Under the pieces are notes generated by a model. That model ran no database searches, had not been told where the DNA came from, and was given only the letters and a program-made list of their open reading frames with translations. A stretch of 64,000 nucleotides of DNA from Myotis daubentonii (lineage: Eukaryota > Chordata > Mammalia > Chiroptera > Vespertilionidae): positions 110,948,102 to 111,012,101 of the forward strand of contig NC_081861.1 in the NCBI RefSeq assembly GCF_963259705.1. Reading direction: 5' to 3'. Positions 31,006 to 42,837 of the stretch are shown here, one piece after another. Position 1 is the first letter of the stretch. Each line of letters starts with the position of its first letter. The translations under genes were made by a program, and so were the position numbers.

Positions 31006-31245
31006 CCAGGAAGGGTATAAAGGTAATATGTTTGTATTTTTGCGTGTTTTCAGATGATGGGGAGGGATCTAAGACGGGGTCAGGCATGTGAGAAGGGAGT
31101 AATGTAGAATTCTTTAATTGGGACACAAGACCAGCCATTCCATACTGAGCCAGACACTTAGAATAAGGACAAGGAGAAGTCTGAAGGGGGATTTTTTCCT
31201 CAACACTTTCTCATACTGGGAAGGAAGAAAAGAAGCCGATGTTTA

Positions 31246-31938
31246 ATTTAGGTTCATATGTGGTCAAGAACCATAGAATCTATCCAAAAATGAAAGAGGA
31301 CAGTGATTGCTAGAGATCCTTGAGGTCAGCCCTGAAGAAGGATACTTCATGGAGCAGACAATCAGCCGGAGAGAGTTCAGGATAGCATTTTTAGGCAGGC
31401 AATAGAAGAGCTGAAATATTTGGAGTAAAAAGAAATGCCTGTTATAATTGAACCTGTCAGGATAAATTATGACAAGAAGAGTATAGCAGTCTGAAAAAAA
31501 TCATTGAGAATGCAGCCATAGCAATAAATAGGAGGAAAGTAGAGAAAGGAAAGTGCAGCTCTCTCTACCCCATCCCTGTAAATGAATCCATGAAAATAAT
31601 TAGGGATGTAGGGGACTTCCCTTAGTACCTGGGATGAGGCCTTGAGTCATTGTATTTGGCTATTAAAAAAAGCATGAGTGTAACCTCTACAAGCCTGAGA
31701 CCTTATGGGCACAGCAGACACATAGAGTACATTTGGAATTGTATCTAATGGTAAGAATGTAGCTAAAGATTTTTCTTTGAACTAAAGCAAAAATTGACAC
31801 AGAATAGTAAAAGTCTTTACTAAATTCACAAAACTAGTGCATTCTAGAATCTAGTCTCCAAATGCCTCTTCTATGATCTCTTTGTAATAGAAAATCATCT
31901 TTCCTGCCCTAAAAGAAAATTTAGAGAGCATGCACTAA
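31246..31938. other. Unassigned DNA right of the array
   Basis: No ORF, repeat or RNA that I recognise. Moderately AT-rich. Confidence 0.5.
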
Positions 31939-32193
31939 TCTCTCTCTCTATATAAAAGGCTATCATGCAAAGTGTTCCCTCAGTAGTTTTACAGGAAGAC
32001 CCAGAGTTCAATTGCTTGTTATGATGTGAACTGACCACCAGGGGGTGGTGCAGAACAAAATAAGGCCCTGGCTGGCAGCAGCAGCCAGGGAAGGAAGGCC
32101 CCAGCTGGCAGCTGTAAGGCCCTGATTGGCCCTGATCACCGGCCAAGCCTAGGGATCCTACCCGTGTGTGAATTTCATGCACTGGGCCTCTAG
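31939..32193 (+). mobile_element. HeliBat-like Helitron, short
   Basis: Starts TCTCTCTCTATATAAAAGGC and ends ATGCACTGGGCCTCTAG, the 5' TC and 3' CTAG ends of vespertilionid non-autonomous Helitrons. The inner segment CTGACCACCAGGGGGTGG is also typical. No ORF; it depends on Rep/helicase from full-length elements. The 5' boundary is uncertain by about 10 bp because of the CT run. Confidence 0.82.
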
Positions 32194-32354
32194 CTTTAAG
32201 ATAATTTACAAAATTATAATTCATAATTTATAAAACAGATGCTAATCATTATAATTTATCTGTCTATTATATTGGTCATTTTGATTCTGGAAGTCATTTT
32301 TTCTATGGGATAATATTTAAAAATCAAAAAAGTAAAAAATAAATATGATCTAAA

Positions 32355-32500
32355 AATAGCATTGAAAGGTGGCTGGTTCAATTTTCTTTCAGGGCACATA
32401 CCTGGGTTGTGGGTTCGATCTCTGGTTGGGCCATGTATGGAAGGCAACTAATTACTCACATCATTGTTTCTCTCTCTCTCTCCCTTCCTCTCTTTAAGCA
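32355..32500 (+). mobile_element. Diverged tRNA-SINE fragment
   Basis: B-box-like GGGTTCGATCTCTGG followed by a CTCTCTCTCCCTTCC tail, as in the VES family, but 5'-truncated and diverged. Confidence 0.7.
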
Positions 32501-32540
32501 TATCATTGGATGAGGATTAAAATAAAAAGAATCTGTTGCT

Positions 32541-35500
32541 TTAAGAAATAATGTTGAATATGAGTGGCAAGAATGGACATATTTGTCTTGTTCCTGATCT
32601 TAGAGGAAAAGTTTTCAGTTTTTCACCATTGAGTATGATATTAGTTGAGGGTTTATAATAGACAGCCTTTATTAGGTTAAGGGACTTTCCTTCTATTCCT
32701 ATTTTATTGAGTGTTTTAATCATAAATTGATGTTGTATCTTATAAAATACTAGCCAGAGCAATAAGTCAAGAGAAAGAAATAAAAGTCATCTAAATAGGG
32801 AAGGAAGAAGTAAAACTATCACTTTTTGTGGATGACATGATTCTGTATATAGAAAACCCTAAATATGCTACCAAAAAACTATTAGAAACAGTAAATAAAT
32901 ATAGTCAAGTTGCAGGATACAAAATCAATATGCAAAAAATCCATTGCCTTCCTGTATACTAACAATGAAACTTCAGTAAAATAAAAAGTACAATTCCTTT
33001 TGCAATTGGAACCAAAAGAATAAAATACCTAGGAAGAAACTTAATAAAGAACGTGAAAGACCTACATACTGAAAATTACAAAGCATTATTAAAAGAGATT
33101 GAAAAAGACACAACAAAATGGAAAAATGTCCCATGTTTATGGATTGGAAGAATCAGCATAGTTAAAATGGCCATATTACCCAAAGAAATATACAGATTAA
33201 ATCAATCCCAATGCCATTTTTTTAAAAAAATAGAGTGAGAAATCATCAGATTTGTATGGAATCACAAAAGCCCCAAACAAGCAAGGAAATCCAGAGGAGA
33301 GCAAAAACAAAGCTAGAGGTATCATGCTACCTAACTTCAAATTATATTACAGAGCTATGATAATCAAACACCATGATCTTGGCAAAGAAACAGATACACA
33401 GATCAATGGAATAGAATAGGGAGCCCAGCTATAGAACGACAAGTATATGGACAGACAATTTTCAACAAAGGAGCCAGAAACACACAATGGAATAAAGATA
33501 TTCTCTTCAATAAATGCTGCTGGGGAAACTGGAAATCACATGCAAATGAATGAAACTGGATTACAGTTTGTCCCATGTACAAAAATTAATTCAAAGTGGA
33601 TCAAAGACCTAAATGTAATACCCAAAACAATAAGTTACATAGAAGAAAATATAGGTACCAAACTTATGAACCTTGGTCATAGAGAACATTTTATGAACTT
33701 GACCCCAAACGCAAAGGAAATAAAGGCAAAAACAAATGAATGAGACTATATCAAACAAAATGTTACAGAAGATGAATAACAGAAGATGTTGGCCTCTACT
33801 CACTACCTCCCACAACCATATCAAAATCACAAGTAAAATATAGAACAACCATCATCCAGAACCACCTGAAAACTGGCTGAATGGAAGTCTTACAACTAGA
33901 GAAGTAAAGAAGAAAGCACACTGAGAATGGTAGGAGGGGCAGAGGCATGGAATTGGCTGGTCCAATATCCATGTGCTGCAATATTTTAAATTGGGAGAGA
34001 TATCTCTAAGGCCTCCCAGGAGAAGCAGGGGGTTGCAGTGACACACCAGAACCCCAGCCCAGGGTTCCAGAGCTGGGAAGAGAAGTCCCCATAACTTTGG
34101 GCTGTAAAAACCAGTGGGGATTGTAGATGGATGACAAGGAGGCTGCTGGAGTCCCATGTGTTTCTCTTAAAGCACCCGTGCATGTGGCCATGTGATACCA
34201 GAAGGGAATGGAAAGAAATACTCAAAGGGATGAATAGCAAGGACCTACAACCAAGGTTACTATACCCAGCAAAGCTATCATTTAGAATTGAAGGTCAGAT
34301 AAAGAGCTTCACAGACAAGAAAAAGCTAAGGGAGTTCATCACCACCAAACCAGTATTGCATGAAATGTTGAAGGGTACTCTTTAAGAAGAGGAAGAAGAA
34401 GAAAAAGGAAAAAAACGATCAAATATATAAACAATAAAATGGCAATAGATACATATCTATTAACAATTGAATCTAAACATCAAAATAAATGAACAAGATA
34501 TCTAATGAACAAAATAAACTGATAAATAAAATACACTTAGAAGCATGGAAACATGTAACAGACTGACGGATCTCAAAGAGAAGTGGGGTGGAGGGGCAGG
34601 AAGAGATTAACCAAAGATCTTATATGCATATATGCATTACCTATGGACACAGACAATTGAAAGGTAAAGACCTGGGGTGGGGCAGTAACTGGGTGGAGGG
34701 GAGAAATGGGGCAAAAGGAGGGCATCTGTAATACTCTCAACAATAAAGATTTTTTAAAAGGTGATGAAAAGAGGGAAGAAAAAAAATTAAATTGCTTCTG
34801 CACAGAAAAAGAAACTGACAGTAAAACAAAGAGGCAGCTAACCAGATGGGAGATGATATTTGCAAACAGTAGCTCAGACGAAGGTTTGATTTCTAAAAAA
34901 TATAAAGAACTCATAATACGCAACATCAAACAAACAAACCACCCAATCAAATAGTGGGCAGACGACCTGAAAATACACCTCTCCCAAGAAGACATATGAA
35001 CAGCCAATAGATATATGAAATAATGTTCAACCGCACTGGCAATTTGGGAAATGCAAATCAAAACTACAATGAGATACCACCTTACACCTGTTAGAGTGGC
35101 ATTATCAACCAGACAAAATAACAAGTATTTGCAGTGCTTGTAGAAAAAAGAGAACCCTCATCCACTGCTGGTGGGAATGTAGACAGGTACAACCACTATG
35201 GAAAGCAGTCTGGCCATTCTTCAAAAAACTCAGAATAGAGCTACCAGATGACCAAGCAATTCCTCTCCTGGGTATATACCTGAAAACCTGAAAATCATAT
35301 TTGCAAAGATATATGCACCCTGACTTTGAGAACATTATGCTAAGTGAAATACGTCAGACAGAAAAATCTAAGAACCATATGATTTCACTCATATGTGGGA
35401 TATAAAACTGAAGCTTGTGAACAGAAATAGCAGTGTTGTGGTTGCCAAAGGGAAGGTGGTGGGGGGAGAAGGGGATCCTAATATGAGGTGACAGGAGAAA

Positions 35501-35622
35501 ATTTGACTTTGGGTGGCAGGCACATGGTGCAATATACAAATCTTGTAACATAAAAACCCATAACTGAAACTTATATGTTCATGTTCACCAATGTAACCCC
35601 AATAAATTTAATTTTAAAAAGA
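32541..35622 (+). mobile_element. Twin-primed L1, interrupted by a HAL1-like element
   Basis: 32,541-32,755 reads as ORF2 on the minus strand and ends at the FNI segment of RT. From about 32,743 the plus strand continues at the next residues (LARAI, then a FVDD box where FADD is expected at 32,823) to about 33,780. It resumes at 34,758 and runs through the ORF2 C-terminus to the 3'UTR and A-rich end at about 35,622. An inverted 5' part joined at adjacent positions is the mark of twin priming. Many stops; inactive. Confidence 0.85.
33781..34757 (+). mobile_element. HAL1-like non-autonomous element
   Basis: Nested in the L1 above. 5'UTR segment (33,785-34,180) related to the HAL1 at 53.3 kb, then the C-terminal 60 codons of ORF1 (about 34,203-34,385, with YPAKLSFRIEGQIKSF), then a 3'UTR ending in AATAAAGATTTTTTAAA. 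No ORF2. HAL1 elements are L1 derivatives that keep ORF1 only and are mobilised by L1. Confidence 0.75.
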
Positions 35623-36560
35623 AGTAATGCAATTTCAGTTTAAAGATAGATAATACACAAAAAGAAATATTCTTATCATGAAGTATCATCAAGTTACAGG
35701 TAGAAAATACATATGCTTATGTAAACCCATTTGACCTATTTCAATACATGCTGGGGGGATTTAATTTACTTAGAAGATACAAATTTTGGCATGCCATGAA
35801 ATGATACTAAGTCCTTTACTTATTTTACGAAATAAATTAAGTTCAACTCAGTTGGTAAATATTCTGCGTGATTTACATGCAGGTTATGATAAATACACTG
35901 GGAGATATAAAATTAAGTAATATATGATTTAGGGCCTCAAGAACAAAGGACTAAAATTATAAGATGAAGCAGAACATCATAAACTCCATAAGACAAATAT
36001 AATGTTATCTAGGTTGATATTCAGAAATGGCTCCATGAAAGAAGACACATTTGATTTCTGCTTTGATAGCTGAAGATAATAGGGATAGCCTTCATATGAA
36101 GGGAACAGCATAAGCAAAGACACACAGCAGAACTTAGTCAATTTGGGTATGGCTTTGGGCAAACACATAATAACATGGAAACTAAATAGAAAAAAAAATC
36201 TCATGCAAGGTAAGGCCTTTTAAGATCAAGATAAAGAACTGGGAATCAATGGAAATGAGTAGGCAACTTTTTAAAGCTTTTGATCAGGGGAATGAAATGG
36301 TCAAAACTGTCATTTCAACACATTATCTTTTTTTTTTTTTAACAGTAACTTCATGGGACTTATTTGTTTTATAACTGGAATTTTGTACCTTTTGACATTA
36401 TCTTGCATTATCACATTATCTTGACAGTATTGTGAAGCATTGTCACTTGAGGAGCAAATGTGATAGTATAAGTGAGAGGTTATGAGGTTCCAATGACAAG
36501 AATAGAAAAGAGGGGGTGATATGAGCTATGAAGGTAGACTTCCTAATATTTAGAGGCTGA
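35623..36560. other. Unassigned intergenic DNA
   Basis: AT-rich, no supported gene. A T-run lies near 36,330. Confidence 0.5.
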
Positions 36561-36574
36561 TTAGATGGTGATAA

Positions 36575-37125
36575 AGGACATGTGTAAAAAATTACTCCCA
36601 AAACTTAGTGACTTAAAAAAAAAACAATAAATATTATCTCTTACATTTCCTGAGTTACAAAAAATTTGAGAGTGATTTCGCTAGGTGATCCTGGCTTTGG
36701 ATATCTCATGAGGTTGTGGGTAGATATCACCCAAGGTTACAGTTATCCAAAGGTTTGAATTGGACTGGACAATATACTAGGCTTACTTAGCATAACTGGC
36801 AAGTTGGAGTTGGCTATTAGTGGGAGGCTTTAGTTCCTCTCCATGTACACCTATCCATGGATTGTTTGAATATCCTCATAATATGGTAACTAGCTTTTTC
36901 TAGAGGGAGTGATCAAGTTGTCCAAAGCAAATGCTGAAATGTTTTGTATAACCTAGCTTTGGAAGTCTCACACCATCACTTCTACATAATCCTAATGGTC
37001 ACATAGGTAAGCTCTAATTCCAAGGAGGAGAATAGTATTCAAGGGTATGGATACCAAGAAATCATGGGGGAACCTCTTTGTGGTTGTCTACCAAAGTGTG
37101 GTTTTTTGGGGGGGAAGGAATCCTC
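36575..37125 (+). repeat. Old mammalian interspersed repeat (LTR-like)
   Basis: Contains CCCAAAACTTAGTGACTTAA, TCTCATGAGGTTG, TATAACCTAGCTTTGGAAG and ATACCAAGAAATCATGGGGG in the order of a common old mammalian repeat whose name I cannot fix. A piece of a related repeat is at 54,131-54,240. Confidence 0.55.
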
Positions 37126-37542
37126 TACTTTATATCCCAAGATCCTAGCCTAGTTCATGACTGATCTGAAAAATGAAAGATGACTTTGAGCTTGTATAGT
37201 TGGGAGAATTCAAGCACTACATTTTATAAAAATAGAGATGAATAAGCTTAAGAGGAAAATATATAACTTTGATTTATTTTAAATATTCTTTGAGGAGTGA
37301 AATACAAAGAAGAATGCATTTATTTAATTTTAATCTCTCAAATCTCAAAGGCTAATTCAAAGAGACAAAATTCAACACATTATATTATATATTCAGGTAC
37401 TTCAAAGTATATGAAGAGCATTGTGAATCAGACATATCATGAATCATTGCTTCATTTCAGCAGGAATGTTATACTTTTCAATAGATGCCAAAATTTGAGA
37501 ACAATCAGAAAACTTTCAGAGAAACTTCTTTATAATTACACT
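37126..37542. other. Unassigned intergenic DNA
   Basis: AT-rich; nothing recognised. Confidence 0.5.
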
Positions 37543-37700
37543 AGAGGCCTGGTGCATGAATTTGTACATGGGTGAGGTCCACCTGGCCCACCCTGATTGG
37601 TGCCAATAGGAGCTGAGCTGGCTGTGGGGAGGGGCTGTGGGAGGTTGGATGGCTGCAGTGTGTGACATAGTGACGGGTCATTCCGGTCATTCTGGTCACT
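37543..37700 (-). mobile_element. Helitron 3' end fragment
   Basis: CTAGAGGCCTGGTGCATGAA is the complement of a HeliBat 3' end, so this is a minus-strand copy. Its 5' part is truncated where the next Helitron begins. Confidence 0.75.
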
Positions 37701-37709
37701 TGGCATATA

Positions 37710-39134
37710 TCTACACTAATAAAAGAGAAACATGGTAATTGGCGTACGACCGCTACCCTTTTCATTGGCTAATCAGCAAGATATGCAAATTAACTGTCAG
37801 CCAAGATGGCGGCTGGCAGCCAGGCAGCTTGAAACTAACATGAGGCTTGCTTGCCTCAGTGTTGGAGGAACGTTGTTTCCTCCAACGTTCCCCGCCTGCA
37901 GCTGCAGGCCTCTGAGCCTGCAGTTTAAGAAACTGTAACAAATACCACCAGACTTCAGCCAGCAGGATTGCAACATTGTAAGCAAAGGCCAGAAACCTAC
38001 TTTCAGCAGTGGAGGCCTAAGAGCTGGAGCCAAGCCTCAAAGCTAAAGCTGGCCCAGAATACAAAAAAGAAAAAAGAAAAAAAGGAGCAGTTGGGAGCTT
38101 CAGCCACCCCCAGCCTGAAAACAGCCCTCAGCCCCTCACCCAGACTGGCCAGGCACCCCAGTGGGGACCCCCACACTGAAAGGTGTGTGACCAGCTGCAG
38201 ACAGCCATCATCCCCTCACCCAGGCTGGCCAGGCACCCCAGTGGGGACCCCCACCCTGATCCAGGACACCCTTCAGGGCAAACCAACCAGCCCCACCCAT
38301 GTACCAGGCCTCTACCCTATATAGTAAAAGGGTAATATGCCTCCCAGCACCGGGATCAGCAGAGCCATGAGGCCTCCCGGCACCGGGATCAGCGTGACAG
38401 GACGCAGCGCCCAAACCCCCTGATCGCCCTGCGGCTCTGTGTGTGACAGGGGGCGGGGCCACAACCTCCCTATTCACCCTGTTCTGTTCGTGACAGGGGA
38501 AGGTGCCCCAACCCCCTGATCAGCCCTGCTCTGTGCCTGATAGGGGGGAGCTCCCCAACCCCCCCCTCCCCCCATGGGCCCTGCTCTGTGTGTGACAGGG
38601 TAGAGCCATAACCTCCCCATCGGCCCTGCCCTGAGTGTGAGAGTGGCGGCGCCCCAACCCCCTGATCGGCCCTGCTATGTGGGTGATAGAGGGCGGTGCC
38701 CCACACCCTGATTGACCCTGCTCTGTTCGTGACAGGGGGCAGTGCCCCAACCCCCTAATTGGCCCTGCTCTGTGCATGACAGGAGGTGGCGCCACAACCT
38801 CCCCATCAACCCTGCCTTGAGTGTGACAGGGGACGGTGCCCCAACCCCCCAATCGGCCCTACCCTGATCGTGACTGAGGGTGGCATCACAACCTCCCAAT
38901 CTCCCTGCTCTGTGCATGACAAGGGGCAGTGCCCCAACTCCCCAATCGGCCCTGCTCTGAGCCCGACCAGGGGCTGCACCTAGGGATTGGGCCTGCCCTC
39001 TGCCACCCGGGAGCAGGCCTAAGCCAGCAGGTCGTTATCTCCCGAGGGGTCCCAGACTGGGAGAGGGCACAGGCCGGGCTGAGGGAGCCCCCCTCTCCCC
39101 CGAGTGCACAAATTTTTGTGCACCAGGCCTCTAG
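37710..39134 (+). mobile_element. HeliBat-like Helitron with two minisatellites
   Basis: Runs from TCTACACTAATAAAAGAGAA to GGCCTCTAG, inserted between A (37,709) and T (39,135) as Helitrons do. The hairpin GTGCACAAATTTTTGTGCAC lies just before the 3' end. The interior has an 81-bp minisatellite (about 38,095-38,265) and a GC-rich one of about 58 bp (about 38,400-38,960, core GCCCTGCTCTGTG...GACAGGGG). No Rep/helicase ORF; the ORFs seen here are translations of the repeats. Confidence 0.88.
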
Positions 39135-39609
39135 TATATATATTCCTCCATGGAGATATAAAGGCTATAATAGTGATGACGTGATGACTTCACTTGCAGG
39201 CAAATTCCAAAAGAAATCTTAGTAGACAGTTTATAATGAACCATTTTCTTTGTCATAAACTGAATCCCTAATCTCTGCTATCATTTTATGGTAACAGCTA
39301 ACATGACTGCATATATCTACTCTAATCACATAAAGCCAGACATTTAATAACACACAGCTTCAGGGCTTTGTCTAGTTCTGCTGAATCCCTATGGATGTTA
39401 TTCTTATACTCTGGGTTTGAAGATTCATTATTCCTTAATTACTTATTAGAACTGCACATACCACCCAAATGGAGATTTTTAAATGCAAGTATGAGTTTGT
39501 ATGTGAGGGAGGCTATAATCATTTATTGTATCCTATCTCATTCTGTTGGAAAGCATAATGTCCTTGTTTGTTGCAGCAGGTGTATAACCTATTCATTTAT
39601 ATATATATA
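39135..39609. other. Unassigned intergenic DNA
   Basis: Separates two related Helitrons. Ends in a short (TA)n. No gene. Confidence 0.5.
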
Positions 39610-41209
39610 TCCTACCTAATAAAAGAGAAACATGGTAATTAGCATACAACTGCTACCCTTCCCATTGGCTAATCAGGGAGATATGCAAATTAACTGCCAG
39701 CCAAGATGGCGGCCAGCAGCCAGGCAGCTGGAAGCGAACATGAGGCTTGATTGCTTCAGTGACGGAGGACTCCAACGTTCCCCGCCTGCCTTGCCGGCCT
39801 CTGAGCTTGCAGTTTGAAACATTGTAACAAATATAGAAGCTAAACAAAATCCCAGAAACCTGCTTTCAGCCAGCCGGTATCTCAGAGCTGGAGTTATACA
39901 TTGTTTTGATTATAGAACCCAAACAAACCAGACACTGCTTTCAGCAGCAGAGGCCTCAGAGCTGGAGCCACAGTTAAAGCTGGCCCAGAATAAAAAAGAA
40001 AAAGAAAAAAAGGAGCAGTTGGGAGCTTCAGTCACCCGCCCGCCTGTAAACAGCCCTCAGCCCCTCACCCAGACTGGCCAGGCACCCCAGTGGGGACCCC
40101 CACCCTGAAGGGTGTGTGACCAGCTGCAAACAGCCCTCATCCCCTCATCCAGGCTGGCCAGGCACCCCAGTTGGGACCCCCACCCTGAAGGGTGTGTGAC
40201 CAGCTGCAAACAGACATCATCCCCTCATCCAGGCTGGCCAGGCACCCCAGTGGGGACCCCCACCCTGAAGGGTGTGTGACCAGCTACAAACAGCCATCAT
40301 CCCCTCACCCAGGCTGGCCAGACACCCCAGTGGGGACCCCACCCTGATCCAGGGCACCCTTCAGGGCAAACCAACCAGCCCCACCCATGCACCAGGCCTC
40401 TATCCTATATAGTAAAAGGGTAATATGCCTCCCAGCACCAGGATCAGCAGAGCCGAGAGGGCTCCCGGCACCGGGATCAGCGTGACAGAGGGCAGCATCC
40501 AAACCCCCTGATCGCCCTGCGGCTCTGTGTGTGACAGGCTGCAGCGCCCCTCCCCTCCCCCACAGGCCCTGCTCTGTGTGCGACAGGGTAGAGCCATAAC
40601 CTCCCTGTGGCCCTGCCCTGAGTGTGAGAGTGGTGGTGCCCCAACCCCCTGATCGGCCCTGCTCTGTGGGTGATAGAGGGCGGTGCCCCAACCCCCTGAT
40701 CCGCCCTGCTCTGTGCGTGACAGGGGGGAGCTTCCCAATTCCCTGATAGGCCCTGCTCTGTGCGTGACAGGGGGGAACTCCCCAACTCCCTGATAGGCCC
40801 TGCTCTGTGCGTGAGAGGGTACGGAGCCCCAACCCCTCTGATGGGCCCTGCTCTGTGTGTGACAGGGGTTGGCGCCACAACCTCCCCATCGACCCTGCCT
40901 TGAGTGTGACAGGGGGCGGTGCCCTAACCCCCCAATTGGCCCTACCCTGAGCTTGACTGAGGGTGGCATCACAACCTCCCAATGTCCCTGCTCTGTGCAT
41001 GACAAGGGGCGGCGCCCCAACTCCCCAATCGGCCCTGCTCTGAGCCCGACCAGGAGCTGCACCTAGGGATTGGGCCTGCCCTCTGCCACCCGGGAGCAGG
41101 CCTAAGCCAGCAGGTCGTTATCTCCTGAGGGGTCCCAGACTGTGAGAGGGCACAGGCCATGCTGAGGGACCCCTCTCCCCCGAGTGCACAAATTTTTGTG
41201 CACCGGGCC

Positions 41210-41214
<5 letters not shown>
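39610..41214 (+). mobile_element. HeliBat-like Helitron, second long copy
   Basis: Same family as 37,710-39,134. Starts TCCTACCTAATAAAAGAGAA and ends GGGCCTCTAA (CTAA fits the CTRR end rule) between A and T. The 81-bp minisatellite has four units (about 40,040-40,350) against two in the other copy, and the ~58-bp minisatellite spans about 40,480-41,050. Same 3' hairpin. Non-autonomous. Confidence 0.88.

Positions 41215-41280
<66 letters not shown>
41213..41280. repeat. (TA)n microsatellite
   Basis: Over 30 TA units immediately after the Helitron 3' end. It probably grew from the AT target site. Confidence 0.95.
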
Positions 41281-41281
<1 letters not shown>

Positions 41282-41982
41282 TAAAGATTTGCAAGACAGT
41301 TTGCCTTAAACATCCAACCATCACCAGTAAACTAAAACTGCCTTAGGGTCTAATTTCCTACCACTCTCCTTCCTAGATTAAGTGACATGAATGATTGATT
41401 ATACTGTAGTGTCTATCCATGAAGGGAATTTTAAAATGAACTACATCTTTTAGAATCTAACTGAAGAGCTGTCCAATTTCCTCTTTTTACTTTACTTTGA
41501 ATAGAAAAATAATTCTTGGAAGATTCATTTTAGCACAAGATTGATTTTGTGTACTTCTTCCAAAGATTAGAGCAACGCTGTATGCTACCTGCCTTATCTG
41601 TCACTGGCTACTAAGGGGGAAATTTAAGGTGACACCAATGACTCTCCCAAGTGCAAGAGTGATGAACAGGCTTATAGCCAAGTGGTAAAGCATCTGGGAA
41701 ATGGTTAACACAGGAGCCATATGTCTGAGAGAAAAACACAAAGTCATTGCTACCAGTGTTAAACATAAGGCTTTTTCGTTTTTAAAAGCCCTTCCTTTTC
41801 ACTGTCTTTAAACATCCAACTTACAATGTCTTTTTAGATGAAGACATTTTTAACAAAACTCACTTTGGAACCATGGAATTGAGAAAGGGCTGTTAGCAAT
41901 ATACTATAGTTATTAGTGTTAAGAAATAATCCAAGGTGTGTAAATATTTGCCAGGAGAAATGTGAAGATCTTCCAACAGTAA
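41281..41982. other. Unassigned intergenic DNA
   Basis: No supported feature. Confidence 0.5.
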
Positions 41983-42837
41983 TCCTATATAAGAAAGAGG
42001 TAATATGCAAATTGACCATCACACCCTCGCACAAGATGGCCTCCCCCATGTGGTCAAAGATGGCCACCACAAGATGGCCGGCAGGGGAGGGCAATTGTGA
42101 GTGATCAGGCCAGCAGGGAGGGAAGTTAGGGGTGACCAGGCCATCAGGGGAGGGCAGTTGGGGGTGACCAGGCCAGCAGGGGAGGGCAGTTGGAGGCAAC
42201 CAGGCCTGCAGGTAAGGGAAGTTAAGGACAACTGAACCAGCAGGGGAGGGCAGTTGGGGGTGACCAGGCTGGCGTGCAGGGCAGTTGGGGGTGACCGGGC
42301 CTGTAGGGGTGGGCAGTTGGGGGAGACTGGGCCTTCAGGGGAGGGCAGTTAGGGGTGACCAGGCCAGCATGGGAGGGCAGTTAGGGGCAATCAGGCCAGC
42401 AGAATAGGGTAGTTGGGGGCAATCGAGCCAGCAGGGGAAAGCAGTAGGGGGCAATCAGGCAGGCAGGCAGAGGCAGTTAGAGGTGATCAGGCAATCAGGC
42501 AGAAAGGTTAGGGGTGATCAGGCAGGCAGTCAGAGGAGTTAGGGGCAATCAGGCTGGCAGCCAGAGTGGTTAGTGGTGATCAGGTAGGCAAGCAGGTGAA
42601 TGTTTAGGAGCCAGCATTCCCAGATTGCAAGAGGGATGTCTGACTTTCGGTTTAGGCCTGATCCTACAGGGACATCCCCCAAGGGGCCCCTGATTGGATA
42701 GGGTGCAGGCTGCTTGTTTAGGCCCGATCCCCCAGCAGTCAGACATTCCCCAAGGGGTCCCTGATTGGAGAGGATGCAGGCTGGTCTGAGGGAACCCCCC
42801 CCCCACCCTGCATGAATTTTGTGTACCAGGCCTCTAG
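41983..42837 (+). mobile_element. HeliBat-like Helitron with 31-34-bp minisatellite
   Basis: TCCTATATAAGAAAGAGGTA to CCAGGCCTCTAG, between A (41,982) and T (42,838). The interior from 42,075 to 42,600 is a degenerate minisatellite of about 31-34 bp (core GGGGAGGGCAGTTGGGGGTG). No ORF. Confidence 0.88.

Larger units (their letters stand above)
1855..31245 (+). repeat. Tandem array of SPANX-N-like gene units
   Basis: A unit of about 1.7 kb recurs in direct orientation. The order in each unit is a G-rich spacer, GA-rich tract, CCAAT/TATA-like promoter, exon 1, short intron, exon 2, AATAAA, and spacer. Promoter-to-promoter distance is 1.7 kb in the two intervals free of large insertions (copy 2 to 3, copy 5 to 6). 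The remaining length is inserted mobile DNA. Exon 1 (MDEETSSNKVN-like) and exon 2 (M-x-V-N-x-VL, a Lys-rich run, IIVFYYRKGK, then an acidic tail) match the layout of SPANX-N proteins as I recall them. SPANX is a cancer/testis family on mammalian Xq27. Homology is inferred from motif order and was not searched. Copies 1-3 and 4-6 form two sequence groups. Confidence 0.65.

Noticed and set aside
38208..41066. Several long minus-strand ORFs rich in Arg/Ala/Gly/Pro (up to 231 aa) and regular repeats that could suggest a gene or CRISPR-like array
   Set aside because: They are translations of GC-rich minisatellites inside Helitrons. Units are contiguous and degenerate, with no unique spacers between them, and the organism is a mammal.
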